Assembly: GCA_964649745.1 (NCBI GenBank)
Contig: CAZYQI010000034.1
Span: 1-32,925 of the forward strand
DNA length: 32,925 nucleotides
Reading direction: 5' to 3'
DNA from: CAZEHS01 sp964649745
GTDB lineage: Bacteria; Bacillota; Clostridia; Peptostreptococcales; Acidaminobacteraceae
Below, piece after piece: positions 16,110-24,391 of this stretch. Position 1 is the stretch's first letter. Every line of letters starts with the position of its first letter. The position numbers and the translations under genes were made by a program. The notes below the pieces were generated by a model. It was not told the origin of the DNA. It did no database searches and worked only from the letters and a program-made list of their open reading frames with translations.

Positions 16110-16768
16110 ATGGAGCCCACCTTCTTCTTCAGCTGATCCACAATCCAGTTTTCCACTTCATCGACTCCCATATGGGAGGTATCCAGTTCCAAGGCATCCG
16201 GTGTACGGACCAGAGGTGAATGATCGCGGCTGCTGTCAAGGGTGTCCCGTCGGGCAATGTCCCGGATGATCCCATCAAGGTCTGCCTCCTGCCCTTTGCC
16301 CTGAAGCTCAAGCCATCGGCGGCGCCCCCTTACCTCCGGGCTTGCCGTTAGAAAAACCTTAAGCGTTGCCTCAGGCAGCACCTTGGATGCAATATCCCGG
16401 CCGTCCATCACGATGCTTTTCCCCTTGGCAATGGCCTGTTGCTTGTGTACAAGGGATTCGCGGACCGACGCCAGACTGGATACAGCGGAAACGGCAGCCG
16501 TGACCTCCTGGGATCGGATCTCGTCGGTAACCTCCTTGCCGTCTGTCCAAACGCGGCTGTCCTGAATGTTAATCTCCGTTTCGGCCAGAAGTGCGTTCAG
16601 CTCCGGGCCCTCTTTTATCTTTAATTCCCTGATCAGTATCTTATAGGTGATGGCCCTGTACATGGCTCCTGTGTCCAGATATGTGATGCCCAGCTGTTTT
16701 GCAACGCGCTTGGCAATGGTGCTTTTCCCGGAGCCGGCCGGGCCGTCGATGGCAATGGTGTATATCAT
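16106..16768 (-). CDS. cmk: Cytidylate kinase
   Basis: Cmk phosphorylates CMP and dCMP to the diphosphates. The 220-residue product has the P-loop GPAGSGKST (9-17), LDTGAMYRAIT (about 31-41), the CMP-contact regions with DGRDIAS near 125 and the lid segment RRRWLELQGKG followed by RDTLDSSRD. It is the usual length for the short Gram-positive form. AGAGGA lies before the ATG. It begins 32 bases after the RpiR regulator and leads into ispH with an ATGA overlap, the widely conserved cmk-ispH-rpsA order of Clostridia. Confidence 0.96.
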   Translation of the reverse strand: MIYTIAIDGPAGSGKSTIAKRVAKQLGITYLDTGAMYRAITYKILIRELKIKEGPELNALLAETEINIQDSRVWTDGKEVTDEIRSQEVTAAVSAVSSLASVRESLVHKQQAIAKGKSIVMDGRDIASKVLPEATLKVFLTASPEVRGRRRWLELQGKGQEADLDGIIRDIARRDTLDSSRDHSPLVRTPDALELDTSHMGVDEVENWIVDQLKKKVGSI

Positions 16769-16800
16769 ATGTTTGTCCTCTCACTGCTGTATGGGTCCCT

Positions 16801-17670
16801 CTATTTCAGCTTGCTGTACACTTCGTTTTCTTCCCAAATCCGCTCCAACTGATCGAAGGTGGACTTCAGCTTCTCTTTTTCATTCAGGCTGAGAGCGATG
16901 ATCAGGGCGTTGATCAGGCTCATGGGAGCCACCAGGGAATCGATGAAGGTGGTCATATTGTATTTGGCGGTCAGGGTGTAATCCACCAGGGATGCCAAGG
17001 GACTCATCATACTGTCGGTGATTCCGATAAGGGTTGCCCCCTGGGCCTTGGCATACCTTACCACATCAAAGGTTCTGCGGGAATAGCGTGGGAATGAGAT
17101 GGTGATCAACACATCCTCATGATTGATCTTCACCAGCTTGTCCAATACATCACTGGCTCCTGAGGGAATTACATGGACGTCATCCATGATGAAGTTCAGG
17201 TAAAAGGCCAGATATTCGGCCAGAACCTTGGAGCTTCTCAGGCCCAGGATATAAATACGCCTGCCGGTCTGAATCTGTTTAACTACCTGGTCTAAAAGAT
17301 CCGGATCCAGTTCGTCACTGGTTTTCCGGATATTATCGATATCCGAATGCATGACCTTACGCAGCAGATTCCGTTCGTTGCCGGCGATATCTTCAGAAAG
17401 GCCAAAACGCTGAACCGTTGTCAGTTTGGTCTTGATGGATTCCTGAAGCGCTTTCTGAAGCACCGGATAGCCGTCGTACCCCAATGCATTGGCGAACCGA
17501 ACCACTGTGGATTCACTGACATTCACCGTTTTCCCAAGTGCCGAAGCCGTCATGAAGGCAACCTTATCATAGTTTTCAAAAATGAAATCTGCAATCAGCT
17601 TTTGGCCCTTGCTCATTTCAGGATAATAGTTCTTTATGCGGTTCAAAAGGTCGCGGTACTCTTCGCTCAT
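16801..17670 (-). CDS. RpiR/MurR-family transcriptional regulator
   Basis: A 289-residue regulator with an N-terminal RpiR-type helix-turn-helix (about residues 1-75, with VNVSESTVVRFANALGYDGY as the recognition region) and a C-terminal SIS sugar-phosphate-binding domain (about 120-250, including YILGLRSSKVLAEYL and ITISFPRYSRRTF). Members usually sense phosphorylated sugars or amino sugars and act as repressors or activators. No sugar genes are adjacent, so the ligand and targets are unknown. ATG at 17670 is chosen because AGGTGA precedes it; the longer frame would include the promoter and hairpin. It lies between the kor operon and cmk, 32 bases from the latter, so its promoter may also drive the cmk operon. 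Confidence 0.9.
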   Translation of the reverse strand: MSEEYRDLLNRIKNYYPEMSKGQKLIADFIFENYDKVAFMTASALGKTVNVSESTVVRFANALGYDGYPVLQKALQESIKTKLTTVQRFGLSEDIAGNERNLLRKVMHSDIDNIRKTSDELDPDLLDQVVKQIQTGRRIYILGLRSSKVLAEYLAFYLNFIMDDVHVIPSGASDVLDKLVKINHEDVLITISFPRYSRRTFDVVRYAKAQGATLIGITDSMMSPLASLVDYTLTAKYNMTTFIDSLVAPMSLINALIIALSLNEKEKLKSTFDQLERIWEENEVYSKLK

Positions 17671-17693
17671 TGGTTTCACCTGCCTTGAAAGGT

Positions 17694-17719
17694 AACACCC
17701 ACTGCAGACAGTGGGTGTT
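17694..17719. promoter_or_regulatory. Perfect 11-bp dyad in the rpiR leader (operator or 5' hairpin)
   Basis: AACACCCACTG, loop CAGA, then CAGTGGGTGTT. It lies about eight bases after the predicted start of transcription and shortly before the ribosome binding site. There is no T-run after it, so an operator for the regulator itself or a 5' RNA hairpin fits better than a terminator. Confidence 0.6.
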
Positions 17720-17733
17720 TCTGATAATATCAT

Positions 17734-17761
17734 ATCATAATTGTGTGTTTTTTGACAGCAA
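17734..17761 (-). promoter_or_regulatory. Promoter of the RpiR regulator
   Basis: On the minus strand, TTGCTG (17761-17756), a 16-bp spacer and TATGAT (17739-17734), placed just after the korC stop codon. Confidence 0.5.
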
Positions 17762-17775
17762 ATGAAATTTTTCCG

Positions 17776-18315
17776 TCATTTCTCGCCTTGAGCAAGCTTA
17801 TATCCTTCATCCAGTGCACGTCGATTCAAATCCTCTGTTCCTTTTGGAACCCTGCTCAGAACGGCATTTTCAATGTTTTCTCTGTTTACAAGACCTGTGT
17901 ACTCCGCAATGAATCCCAAGGCAACAATATTAGAAACAATGGATTTGCCCACTACGTTTTTCGCTGTATCCAAAATGGGTACATGAAGGATCCGGGCAGC
18001 GTGGACCCCTTCCGGAACCCTGACAGAGGAATCGAGGATAACCGTCCCATCCGCCTTTACTGTTCGAATGTACGTCTCGGCAGCGGTTTGGGTAAGGGCC
18101 AGGATCAGATCGGGCCTATCCACCTTCGGAAAATCGATTTCATGATTACTGATGATCACCTCGGCCTTGCTGGCTCCACCCCGGGCCTCAGGGCCATAGC
18201 TTTGGGTCTGAATGGCATTGAGGCCCGCTGTTATCGCCGCTTCTGCCAGAATAATCCCTGCCAGTATGAGACCCTGTCCGCCTGATCCGGTCAATCGGAT
18301 TTCTGTTTTCATCAT
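17776..18315 (-). CDS. korC: 2-oxoacid:ferredoxin oxidoreductase, gamma subunit (KorC type)
   Basis: The gamma subunit of a four-subunit 2-oxoacid:ferredoxin oxidoreductase, which decarboxylates a 2-oxoacid to the acyl-CoA and reduces ferredoxin. The 179-residue product shows the family signature LTGSGGQGLILAG at 8-20 and QSYGPEARGGASKAEVIIS at about 46-64. The first of two adjacent ATG codons at 18315 has GGAGG at proper spacing; the longer frame overlaps korB. It is the last gene of korD-korA-korB-korC, starting 30 bases after korB. The substrate, 2-oxoglutarate or a branched-chain oxoacid, cannot be fixed from sequence. Confidence 0.92.
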   Translation of the reverse strand: MMKTEIRLTGSGGQGLILAGIILAEAAITAGLNAIQTQSYGPEARGGASKAEVIISNHEIDFPKVDRPDLILALTQTAAETYIRTVKADGTVILDSSVRVPEGVHAARILHVPILDTAKNVVGKSIVSNIVALGFIAEYTGLVNRENIENAVLSRVPKGTEDLNRRALDEGYKLAQGEK

Positions 18316-18345
18316 TATCCCGGCCTCCGTTCTGGAACCATCCAC

Positions 18346-19167
18346 TTACGCGTTCTGCCGGCACTGACGGATGATCCTGCCGTATTCCTCCGTATATTCC
18401 GGAGCCTGCACACGTTTGAATTCACCCATCAGGAACTTGCCGTCCATCTGCTCGGCGGTCATCTTCTGTGCCGCTTTGATATCAACAAAGTGATCCTTCA
18501 GCCACCTCAGCATATCTACCGGAGACCCCTTTTTATTCTTTCGGCCGTAATAGGTAGGGCAGGTGCTGATGGCTTCCACCAGGCTGAATCCCTTATGAGC
18601 AATGGCGGTTTGTATCAATTGCGTCATCTGCGCAGCGTGGTATACCGTGCTTCTTGCTGTATAGGTGGCTCCTGCTCCACCGGCCAGCTGTGCGATATCG
18701 AAGGGTTTATCAATATTGCCGTAGGGAGCCGTTGTTCCGTATTCATGGGTGGGAGTCGTGGGAGAATACTGTCCCCCGGTCATCCCGTAGATGTTGTTAT
18801 TGTACACAACGGTGGTGATGTTGATATTCCGTCGGGCGGCATGGATCAGATGGTTGCCCCCAATGGCTGAGCAGTCTCCGTCTCCGCTGACAACAATCAC
18901 CTCCAGCTCCGGTCGCGCCAGCTTGATGCCGGTGGCAAAGGCCAGAGCCCGTCCGTGGGTGGTGTGCAGGGTGTTGAAGTCCAGGTAGCCCGGGGCCCGG
19001 GAGGAGCAGCCGATGCCGGACACGATGCAGACCTTGTCCTTATCCAGCCCCAGATTATCAATGGCGCGAACCAAGGCCTGGGTTACGATGCCGTGACCGC
19101 AGCCCGGACACCAGATATGGGGCAGCTTTTGCATGCGGAAGTATTTCTGAATCAGCTGGCTGCTCAT
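18346..19167 (-). CDS. korB: 2-oxoacid:ferredoxin oxidoreductase, beta subunit (TPP-binding, KorB type)
   Basis: The thiamine-diphosphate-binding subunit, 273 residues. The motif WCPGCGHGIV at 19-28 contributes to binding the small cluster or cofactor region. The TPP signature runs from GDGDC (95-99) to NNNIYGMTGGQ (123-133). The segment GIGCSSRAPGY (51-61) is typical of KorB. There is no 4Fe-4S domain of its own; that role is in KorD. Its ATG overlaps the korA stop in an ATGA arrangement, consistent with stoichiometric translation. Confidence 0.95.
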   Translation of the reverse strand: MSSQLIQKYFRMQKLPHIWCPGCGHGIVTQALVRAIDNLGLDKDKVCIVSGIGCSSRAPGYLDFNTLHTTHGRALAFATGIKLARPELEVIVVSGDGDCSAIGGNHLIHAARRNINITTVVYNNNIYGMTGGQYSPTTPTHEYGTTAPYGNIDKPFDIAQLAGGAGATYTARSTVYHAAQMTQLIQTAIAHKGFSLVEAISTCPTYYGRKNKKGSPVDMLRWLKDHFVDIKAAQKMTAEQMDGKFLMGEFKRVQAPEYTEEYGRIIRQCRQNA

Positions 19168-20309
19168 GCCAATGCCTCCTTTACCCTTGTCACCAGCTCA
19201 AAGGGGGCGAGAACATCACCGTTGGCACGGCCGATATGATAGACAGGAGTTCGTCCTTCAACAACCCTCTGCACCTCCAGCACCAGCTGTCCCAGGTTCA
19301 TTTCCGCCACAAGGATGCCCCGTACCCCGCCGGCCAGTTCTTTAACCCGCTCCTCGGGAAACGGCCATATGGTTATAGGTCTGAAGAGTCCTGCCTTTAT
19401 CCCCTCTTCCCGGAGCCTGTTCACGGCGTTTCGGGCAGTACGGGCCGTGCTTCCATAAGAAAGGATGATAAATTCCGCATCCTCGGTCAGGTATTCGTCA
19501 TAATCGATGATATCATGCAAATTGTCTGTTATCTTGTCCATGATTCGGCGAAGCATCACATCCGCATTTTGCGGGCTGTTGCTGGGGAATCCCGTTTCGT
19601 CGTGAAAAAGCCCGGTTACATGATACCGGTACCCGTCCCCGAAGCCGGCCATACGCGGCACGATTTCTCCATCAACAACGGCATAGGGACGATATTCTTC
19701 GGCGGATTCCGTAGGTTTTATGCGCTCAACGACCTCGATTTCATCAACCGTTGGAATTTCAATCTTCTCCCGCATATGCCCGACAACCTCATCTGTAAGA
19801 AGGATCACAGGCATGCGGTATTTCTCGGCAAGATTGAAGGCCCTTATGGCAAGAAGGTAGGATTCCTTAACGGAGGAAGGGGTTATGGCAATCACCGGAT
19901 GATCCCCGTGGGTCCCCCATCTTGCCTGCATCACATCCCCTTGAGCCGGGGAGGTGGGAAGCCCTGTACTGGGTCCCCCCCGCTGCACGTTGACAATGAC
20001 AAGAGGGATTTCAGCCATGGCCGCATACCCGATATTTTCAAGCTTCAGTGAAAAACCCGGCCCACTGGTGGCGGTCATAGCCTTGGCTCCCGTCAGGGAT
20101 GCGCCGATAGCTGCGGCGATGCCGCCGATTTCGTCCTCCATCTGAATAAAAGCCCCTCCCAGACAGGGAAGCCGCTGGGCGGACAGTTCCGCAATCTCCG
20201 TGGAAGGTGTTATCGGATAGCCTGAATAGAAGCGCATCCCGGCAGCCAGTGCGCCTTCAACCACGGCTTCATTCCCCTGCATCAGCAGAACCCGTCTGGC
20301 TTCACTCAT
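19164..20309 (-). CDS. korA: 2-oxoacid:ferredoxin oxidoreductase, alpha subunit (KorA type)
   Basis: The pyrimidine-binding alpha subunit, 381 residues, with the family motif YPITPSTE (31-38), TSGPGFSLKLE and the RGGPSTGLPTSPAQGDVMQ loop. That loop resembles 2-oxoglutarate (Kor) enzymes more than the VorB group, which supports but does not prove a 2-oxoglutarate preference. The C-terminal part matches transketolase domain III. ATG at 20309 has GGGAGGA upstream and overlaps the korD end by eight bases. In an anaerobe the complex could run in amino-acid fermentation or in reductive carboxylation; direction is not readable from sequence. Confidence 0.94.
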   Translation of the reverse strand: MSEARRVLLMQGNEAVVEGALAAGMRFYSGYPITPSTEIAELSAQRLPCLGGAFIQMEDEIGGIAAAIGASLTGAKAMTATSGPGFSLKLENIGYAAMAEIPLVIVNVQRGGPSTGLPTSPAQGDVMQARWGTHGDHPVIAITPSSVKESYLLAIRAFNLAEKYRMPVILLTDEVVGHMREKIEIPTVDEIEVVERIKPTESAEEYRPYAVVDGEIVPRMAGFGDGYRYHVTGLFHDETGFPSNSPQNADVMLRRIMDKITDNLHDIIDYDEYLTEDAEFIILSYGSTARTARNAVNRLREEGIKAGLFRPITIWPFPEERVKELAGGVRGILVAEMNLGQLVLEVQRVVEGRTPVYHIGRANGDVLAPFELVTRVKEALA

Positions 20310-20517
20310 CACCAATTCCTCCCAGATAGATGGCATAATCCGGACATCGAAGCTCACACTGACCGCACGTGATACAGTTTTCCGGATAAAGCATTTTAAC
20401 CTTCATCAGCTCGTTAAGCCCCAGCACCTTCTTAGGACAAAACGCCACACATATGCCGCAGCCCTTGCACCAATCCGTTCTTATTTTAACCTCACTGTTG
20501 TCTCGGTTGATTGCCAT
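20302..20517 (-). CDS. korD: 2-oxoacid:ferredoxin oxidoreductase, delta subunit (2x4Fe-4S, KorD type)
   Basis: A 71-residue ferredoxin-like subunit with two complete cluster motifs, CKGCGICVAFCP (about 17-28) and CITCGQCELRCP (about 48-59), each CxxCxxCxxxCP. It passes electrons from the TPP active site to external ferredoxin. GGAGG precedes its ATG. It is the first gene of the kor operon. I found no convincing promoter in the 165 bases of non-coding DNA between it and the surE terminator (20518-20682). Confidence 0.95.
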   Translation of the reverse strand: MAINRDNSEVKIRTDWCKGCGICVAFCPKKVLGLNELMKVKMLYPENCITCGQCELRCPDYAIYLGGIGDE

Positions 20518-20682
20518 GCCGTGGGCCTCCTTATACGAGCGATACCATGTGCTGCTTTATTAATTCAAGGATAACATACCCTTAATGTATTGCAAGTAAT
20601 AATTCATTTTCACATGCAAAACGGTATAAAAATGCATGTGTCGCTGCATTTGGTATAATATTATGACAGAATAACGGAATAC

Positions 20683-20724
20683 AAAAAAGCAAAGCGAAAA
20701 ACGGAAGCTCCGTCTCTCGCTTTT
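20683..20724 (-). terminator. Terminator after surE
   Basis: Nested stem: AAAGCGA / TCGCTTT outside (20691-20697 with 20717-20723) and ACGGA / TCCGT inside, followed by TTTTTT on the minus strand. Confidence 0.87.
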
Positions 20725-20747
20725 GATTTCAAAATGGAGAATAGTAT

Positions 20748-21512
20748 TTAGCCACGCTGTTCCGCCAGGCGCTGCTTAAGCAATCGCCCGCTTTCCACAT
20801 CATCAAAGGCGAACCGCACCGGTGAAATGGAAATGTAGCCTTCCCTGGCCGCAATGACATCGGCATCCTCAGACTCCGACTCCATCACCAGATCACCTGC
20901 CAGCCAGTAGTAGGTATTCCCCCGGGGATCGATGCGCTTGCTGAAGGGCTTGTCGTAACGGGCCTCCCCAATATGGGTTATCTTAAGTCCCTTCATATCC
21001 TCATGGAGGCGGTTGGGTATGTTGACATTGAGCAGGGTCTTGCCGCCTACGGGGTTCGCAAAAATCCAATCCAATGCTTCCTTTACTGCCTTTCTGGTTT
21101 CATTCAGCCGCTCCACTGCATAGTCCAGACTCGATATGGCGATGGAGGGAATGTTGAACAGTGTCCCTTCAGCAGCGGCTGCCACAGTTCCTGAGTAAAG
21201 CAGATCCGTGCCCAGATTCGGTCCGTGATTGATGCCGGTTATCACCCAATCCGGGCGGAAGCCCAAGAGCTCCTCCAGAGCCAGCTTCGTACAATCTGCC
21301 GGGTTGCCGCCTACCGCCCATCCCTTTTTCGTTCTGGGGTCATTCACCTCTGTCACGGTGATCGGATGCTGCATGGTCAGGGCGTGACTGCTGGCGCTCT
21401 TTTGCAGGGTGGGTGCCGCCACGTATAGCTCGTGGTCCAGACACAGAAGATCAATCAGGGTATTGAGACCCGCCGCATTTATCCCGTCATCGTTAGAAAT
21501 CAGTATTCGCAT
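20748..21512 (-). CDS. surE: SurE, 5'/3'-nucleotidase
   Basis: SurE is a metal-dependent nucleotidase that releases phosphate from nucleoside monophosphates and may also act on short polyphosphate. The 254-residue product begins MRILISNDDGI, where Asp8 and Asp9 are metal ligands. It continues with QKSASSHALT (Ser/Asn pocket), GGNPADC and ITGINHGPNLGTDLLYSGTV, which carries the remaining ligand and active-site loop. ATG at 21512 follows GAGAGGA and lies two bases after the mnmM stop; the extended reading frame up to 21620 would run inside mnmM. Length is normal for the family. Confidence 0.96.
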   Translation of the reverse strand: MRILISNDDGINAAGLNTLIDLLCLDHELYVAAPTLQKSASSHALTMQHPITVTEVNDPRTKKGWAVGGNPADCTKLALEELLGFRPDWVITGINHGPNLGTDLLYSGTVAAAAEGTLFNIPSIAISSLDYAVERLNETRKAVKEALDWIFANPVGGKTLLNVNIPNRLHEDMKGLKITHIGEARYDKPFSKRIDPRGNTYYWLAGDLVMESESEDADVIAAREGYISISPVRFAFDDVESGRLLKQRLAEQRG

Positions 21513-21514
21513 GG

Positions 21515-22087
21515 TTATCCTCTCTTTTCGATCAGCAGTAGCTGAGGTGGATGATTGATCTGATTCGTGTATGTAAGCAACAAAGATGAGAATGTCCTTT
21601 GATCCAGCCCGGAGGACCATTGGATTACTGCCTTCGATTCCGCTGCGCCGGTTTCGTGGCCCGGATACAGAACCGCTGCCAGTTTTCCGCCAGCCTTCAG
21701 CAGCTCCAGTGCCGCCCTCATGGCTTCAAGGGTGGAATCCGCCTTCGTGGTGATTTGTTTGTCTCCGCCGGGCAGATAGCCCAGATTGAAAAGCACCAGA
21801 TCCACAGGATGCACGATGTGGCTCTTCAGGGAAGAATGGCTTCCGTGTATCAACGTGCAGGGGGTTTCCGGAACCGTTTGGGCTAAAAGGACTTTGGCTC
21901 TTTCCAATGCCTCAATTTGAATATCAAACCCATAAACCCGTCCCGTAGGGCCGACAATCCTGCACAATGCCTCTGTATCCTTGCCGTTGCCAACCGTTGC
22001 ATCAACTGTGGTATCTCCCGGCAATAGAAATCGCGGCACCAACTGCCACAACACCTCAACCGCGTTATTCATGGGAAAAGGATTCAT
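21515..22087 (-). CDS. mnmM: YtqB/MnmM-type class I SAM-dependent methyltransferase
   Basis: A 190-residue methyltransferase of the YtqB family, earlier called putative rRNA methylase. In Bacillus subtilis YtqB is MnmM, which methylates 5-aminomethyl-2-thiouridine at tRNA position 34. The SAM motif I is VDATVGNGKDTEAL (about 28-41), and the family motif FNLGYLPGGDK lies near 99-109. The tail PQLLLIEKR matches the family ending. The ATG overlaps the stop of the GNAT gene by one base (TGATG); no strong ribosome binding site is near, so translation is probably coupled. With miaA and miaB this is the third anticodon-loop tRNA modification gene in the window. Confidence 0.85.
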   Translation of the reverse strand: MNPFPMNNAVEVLWQLVPRFLLPGDTTVDATVGNGKDTEALCRIVGPTGRVYGFDIQIEALERAKVLLAQTVPETPCTLIHGSHSSLKSHIVHPVDLVLFNLGYLPGGDKQITTKADSTLEAMRAALELLKAGGKLAAVLYPGHETGAAESKAVIQWSSGLDQRTFSSLLLTYTNQINHPPQLLLIEKRG

Positions 22088-22533
22088 CAGAGATGCCGTC
22101 CTCCCTTACAGGGCTTTTGAAAGAACTCCGGCAGCGAGCCTTCGAACCACCGGTCAGTGGAGAAGATGTTCTCTATCCAAGCCGGGCCTTCCCCGCAAAG
22201 GATCAGTTCTTCCGCCTTCAGGAAGCCAGTCAGGTTTTCATGGACAGGGGCATAGAACTTTCCGATCCCGTTGCGTTCCATCAGGTTAACCGTACCTCTG
22301 AATAGTCCGTCGCCAAAGCCCATTTTCCGAACGGCCGGAGCGACGAATAACATCACAAGTACTGCCTCGTCTCCCTTTTGCCTGTATGCGGCATAACCCA
22401 AAACCATGTCGTCTTCCAAAAGGACCATCTCTTGCCCCGACAGCGTTCCACCCGCCACTGACAATCCGTGCTCTGAAATAAACTGTTTGAGAGCAGCCTC
22501 CTGGAGCGGCCCCGGTATCTGTATGGTGATCAT
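22087..22533 (-). CDS. GNAT-fold N-acetyltransferase-like protein
   Basis: A 148-residue protein with a weak GNAT fold: a central strand VLVMLFVAPAVRKMGFGDGLFR (about 58-79) supplies the V-x-P-x-x-R-x-x-G-x-G acetyl-CoA loop, and EDDMVLGYAAYR is the preceding strand. The C-terminal part GFLKAEELILCGEGPAW fits motif B, where a distorted site is common. The substrate is unknown. AAGGAGG precedes the ATG. It is the first gene of the GNAT-mnmM-surE operon and is divergent from speE. A role in nucleotide or polyamine acetylation would be a guess. Confidence 0.75.
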   Translation of the reverse strand: MITIQIPGPLQEAALKQFISEHGLSVAGGTLSGQEMVLLEDDMVLGYAAYRQKGDEAVLVMLFVAPAVRKMGFGDGLFRGTVNLMERNGIGKFYAPVHENLTGFLKAEELILCGEGPAWIENIFSTDRWFEGSLPEFFQKPCKGGRHL

Positions 22534-22598
22534 GAGATCCCTCCTTTTTCCTTCCCTTAAAGGGTAGCATACTTTACTCTGGGTTTTAAGATTATTTA

Positions 22599-22626
22599 TT
22601 GACTAAAGGGGCATTTATTATATGAT
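22599..22626 (+). promoter_or_regulatory. speE promoter
   Basis: TTGACT (22599-22604), a 16-bp spacer and TATGAT (22621-22626). Transcription should start near 22633, which rules out the in-frame ATG at 22622 and supports the start at 22661. Confidence 0.72.
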
Positions 22627-22660
22627 AAAGATTGACCTAAACCATAAGGAGGATAGTGCT

Positions 22661-23515
22661 ATGGAGCTTTGGTACACGGAAGAACACAATGAAAACGTAC
22701 GGTTTTCACTTCGCGTTGATAAAACCCTCTATTCAAATCAAAGTGATTTTCAAAAGGTAGATATCCTGGAAACCTTCGAATACGGACGGTTGATGACCCT
22801 GGACGGTCTGGTGATGGTAACGGATAAGGATGAGTTCGTCTATCACGATATGATCGTACACCCGGCCATGGCCGTGAAGCCGGCCATCAAACGGGTGCTG
22901 GTTATCGGCGGCGGCGACGGCGGCACAGTCCGCGAGCTGGCCCGCTATCCTCAGATTGAACACATTGATATGGTAGAAATCGATAAGATGGTGGTGGATA
23001 CCTCCCGGGAATTCTTTCCCGCCATATCCTGCGCCCTGGATGACCCCCGGGTACACCTGTACTATGAGGACGGCGTGAAATGGGTGGAGGATAAAACGGC
23101 CTGCTACGATCTGATCCTGATCGATTCCACCGACCCTGTTGGCCCCGGCGAAGGGCTTTTCACCACGGAATTCTACACCAACTGCTACCGTGCCCTAACG
23201 GAAAACGGCATCTGCGTGAACCAAAACGAAACGCCTATCTATGAGGAATTCTTTAAGGTGGGCATCAGCTCCAACCTGAAGCTGAAGAAGCTGTTCCCCA
23301 TCGTTGAGGTCTATCAGGCCTCCATCCCCACCTATCCCGGAGGCTACTGGCTGTTCAACTTCGCCTCCAAGAGCGTTCACCCACTGAAGGATCTGAAAGC
23401 AGACACGTGGAACACCATGGGCCTTAAAACCCGTTACTACAACACCGACCTCCATGTGGGCACCTTTGCCCTGCCCAATTACGTAAAGGAGAAATTCGCC
23501 AATGCAACTCTATAA
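22661..23515 (+). CDS. speE: SpeE, spermidine (aminopropyl) synthase
   Basis: SpeE transfers an aminopropyl group from decarboxylated S-adenosylmethionine to putrescine. The 284-residue product has the N-terminal beta domain beginning ELWYTEEHNENVRFS, the nucleotide motif VIGGGDGGTVREL (81-93), MVEID for the ribose, and the aminopropyltransferase signature LILIDSTDPVGP (151-162). Asp155 and Asp158 are expected in catalysis and amine binding. ATG at 22661 has AAGGAGGA upstream. The gene overlaps speB by 14 bases, as in the speE-speB pair of Bacillus. No speD or speA is in the window, so decarboxylated SAM and agmatine must come from elsewhere. Third codon positions are GC-rich compared with the permease downstream. 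Confidence 0.96.
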   Translation: MELWYTEEHNENVRFSLRVDKTLYSNQSDFQKVDILETFEYGRLMTLDGLVMVTDKDEFVYHDMIVHPAMAVKPAIKRVLVIGGGDGGTVRELARYPQIEHIDMVEIDKMVVDTSREFFPAISCALDDPRVHLYYEDGVKWVEDKTACYDLILIDSTDPVGPGEGLFTTEFYTNCYRALTENGICVNQNETPIYEEFFKVGISSNLKLKKLFPIVEVYQASIPTYPGGYWLFNFASKSVHPLKDLKADTWNTMGLKTRYYNTDLHVGTFALPNYVKEKFANATL

Positions 23516-24353
23516 TACCGCTACCTTTATCGGCTGCGACACCGGCTATGAAGAATCCAAAATCGTGCTCTTCGGCGCCCCCTTTGACGGAACCTGCTCC
23601 TACCGCCCCGGCAGCCGCTTCGCCCCGGCCAAGATCCGTCCCGACAGCTACGGGCTGGAAACCTACAGCCTTTTTTTCGATAAGGATATCACAGAGAACG
23701 CCGTTCACGATGCCGGAGACCTTGAAATTCCCTTCGGTGACACCGTAAAGGCTCTGGGAGTCATTGAAGAATACGCGGACGAGCTGTTTGCAGCAGATAA
23801 GAAGCCTCTGATGATCGGCGGCGAGCATTTGGTTTCTCTGCCGGTGATCAAGGCGGCGGCTCAAAAATACCCGGATCTGCACATCGTCCATTTCGACGCC
23901 CATACCGATCTTCGCACGGAATATATGGGGGTTTCCCTTTCCCATGCCAGCGTGATCCGCAAGGCCTGGGACATCCTGGGCGACGGCCGCATCTTCCAAT
24001 TCGGTATTCGTTCCGGCATGAAGGAAGAATTCGACTGGGCTATGAAGGAAGGCCACACCCTGCTGTGCCCCTTCGACTGCTCCCGGTTGGCTGAAGCGGT
24101 TGCGGCCATCGGCAATGCCCCGGTTTACCTGACCATCGATGTGGACGTACTGGATCCCTCCTTACTTTCAGGAACCGGCACCCCCGAGCCCGGCGGCATC
24201 ACCTTCCGCGAAATGCTCCAGGCCCTGAAAACCATCAGCGGCCTGAACATCATCGGAGCGGACGTGGTGGAGCTGGCCCCGGATTATGACCTCACCGGAG
24301 TTTCCACGGCTACGGTTTCGAAGCTGCTGAGAGAGGTTATGCTGATACTGTAA
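23502..24353 (+). CDS. speB: SpeB, agmatinase (ureohydrolase family)
   Basis: Agmatinase hydrolyses agmatine to putrescine and urea with a two-manganese centre, supplying the amine for SpeE. The 283-residue product has all metal ligands: His109 (IGGEHLV), Asp132, His134 and Asp136 (FDAHTDLR), and Asp213 and Asp215 (TIDVDVLDPS). The SGTGTPEPGG loop and the Glu of DVVELAPDYD also match the family. AAGGAG lies nine bases upstream of the ATG inside the speE end. An arginase or formiminoglutamase role is possible in this fold, but the speE pairing favours agmatine. Confidence 0.93.
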   Translation: MQLYNTATFIGCDTGYEESKIVLFGAPFDGTCSYRPGSRFAPAKIRPDSYGLETYSLFFDKDITENAVHDAGDLEIPFGDTVKALGVIEEYADELFAADKKPLMIGGEHLVSLPVIKAAAQKYPDLHIVHFDAHTDLRTEYMGVSLSHASVIRKAWDILGDGRIFQFGIRSGMKEEFDWAMKEGHTLLCPFDCSRLAEAVAAIGNAPVYLTIDVDVLDPSLLSGTGTPEPGGITFREMLQALKTISGLNIIGADVVELAPDYDLTGVSTATVSKLLREVMLIL

Positions 24354-24391
24354 GGGTCATTTTTTATCTTTTATGCATGAAGGAGCCCCTT

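Noticed and set aside
20641..20665. Plus-strand promoter with TATAAT at 20653-20658
   Set aside because: No -35 element at a proper distance and no plus-strand gene downstream; it would read straight into the surE terminator and gene in antisense.
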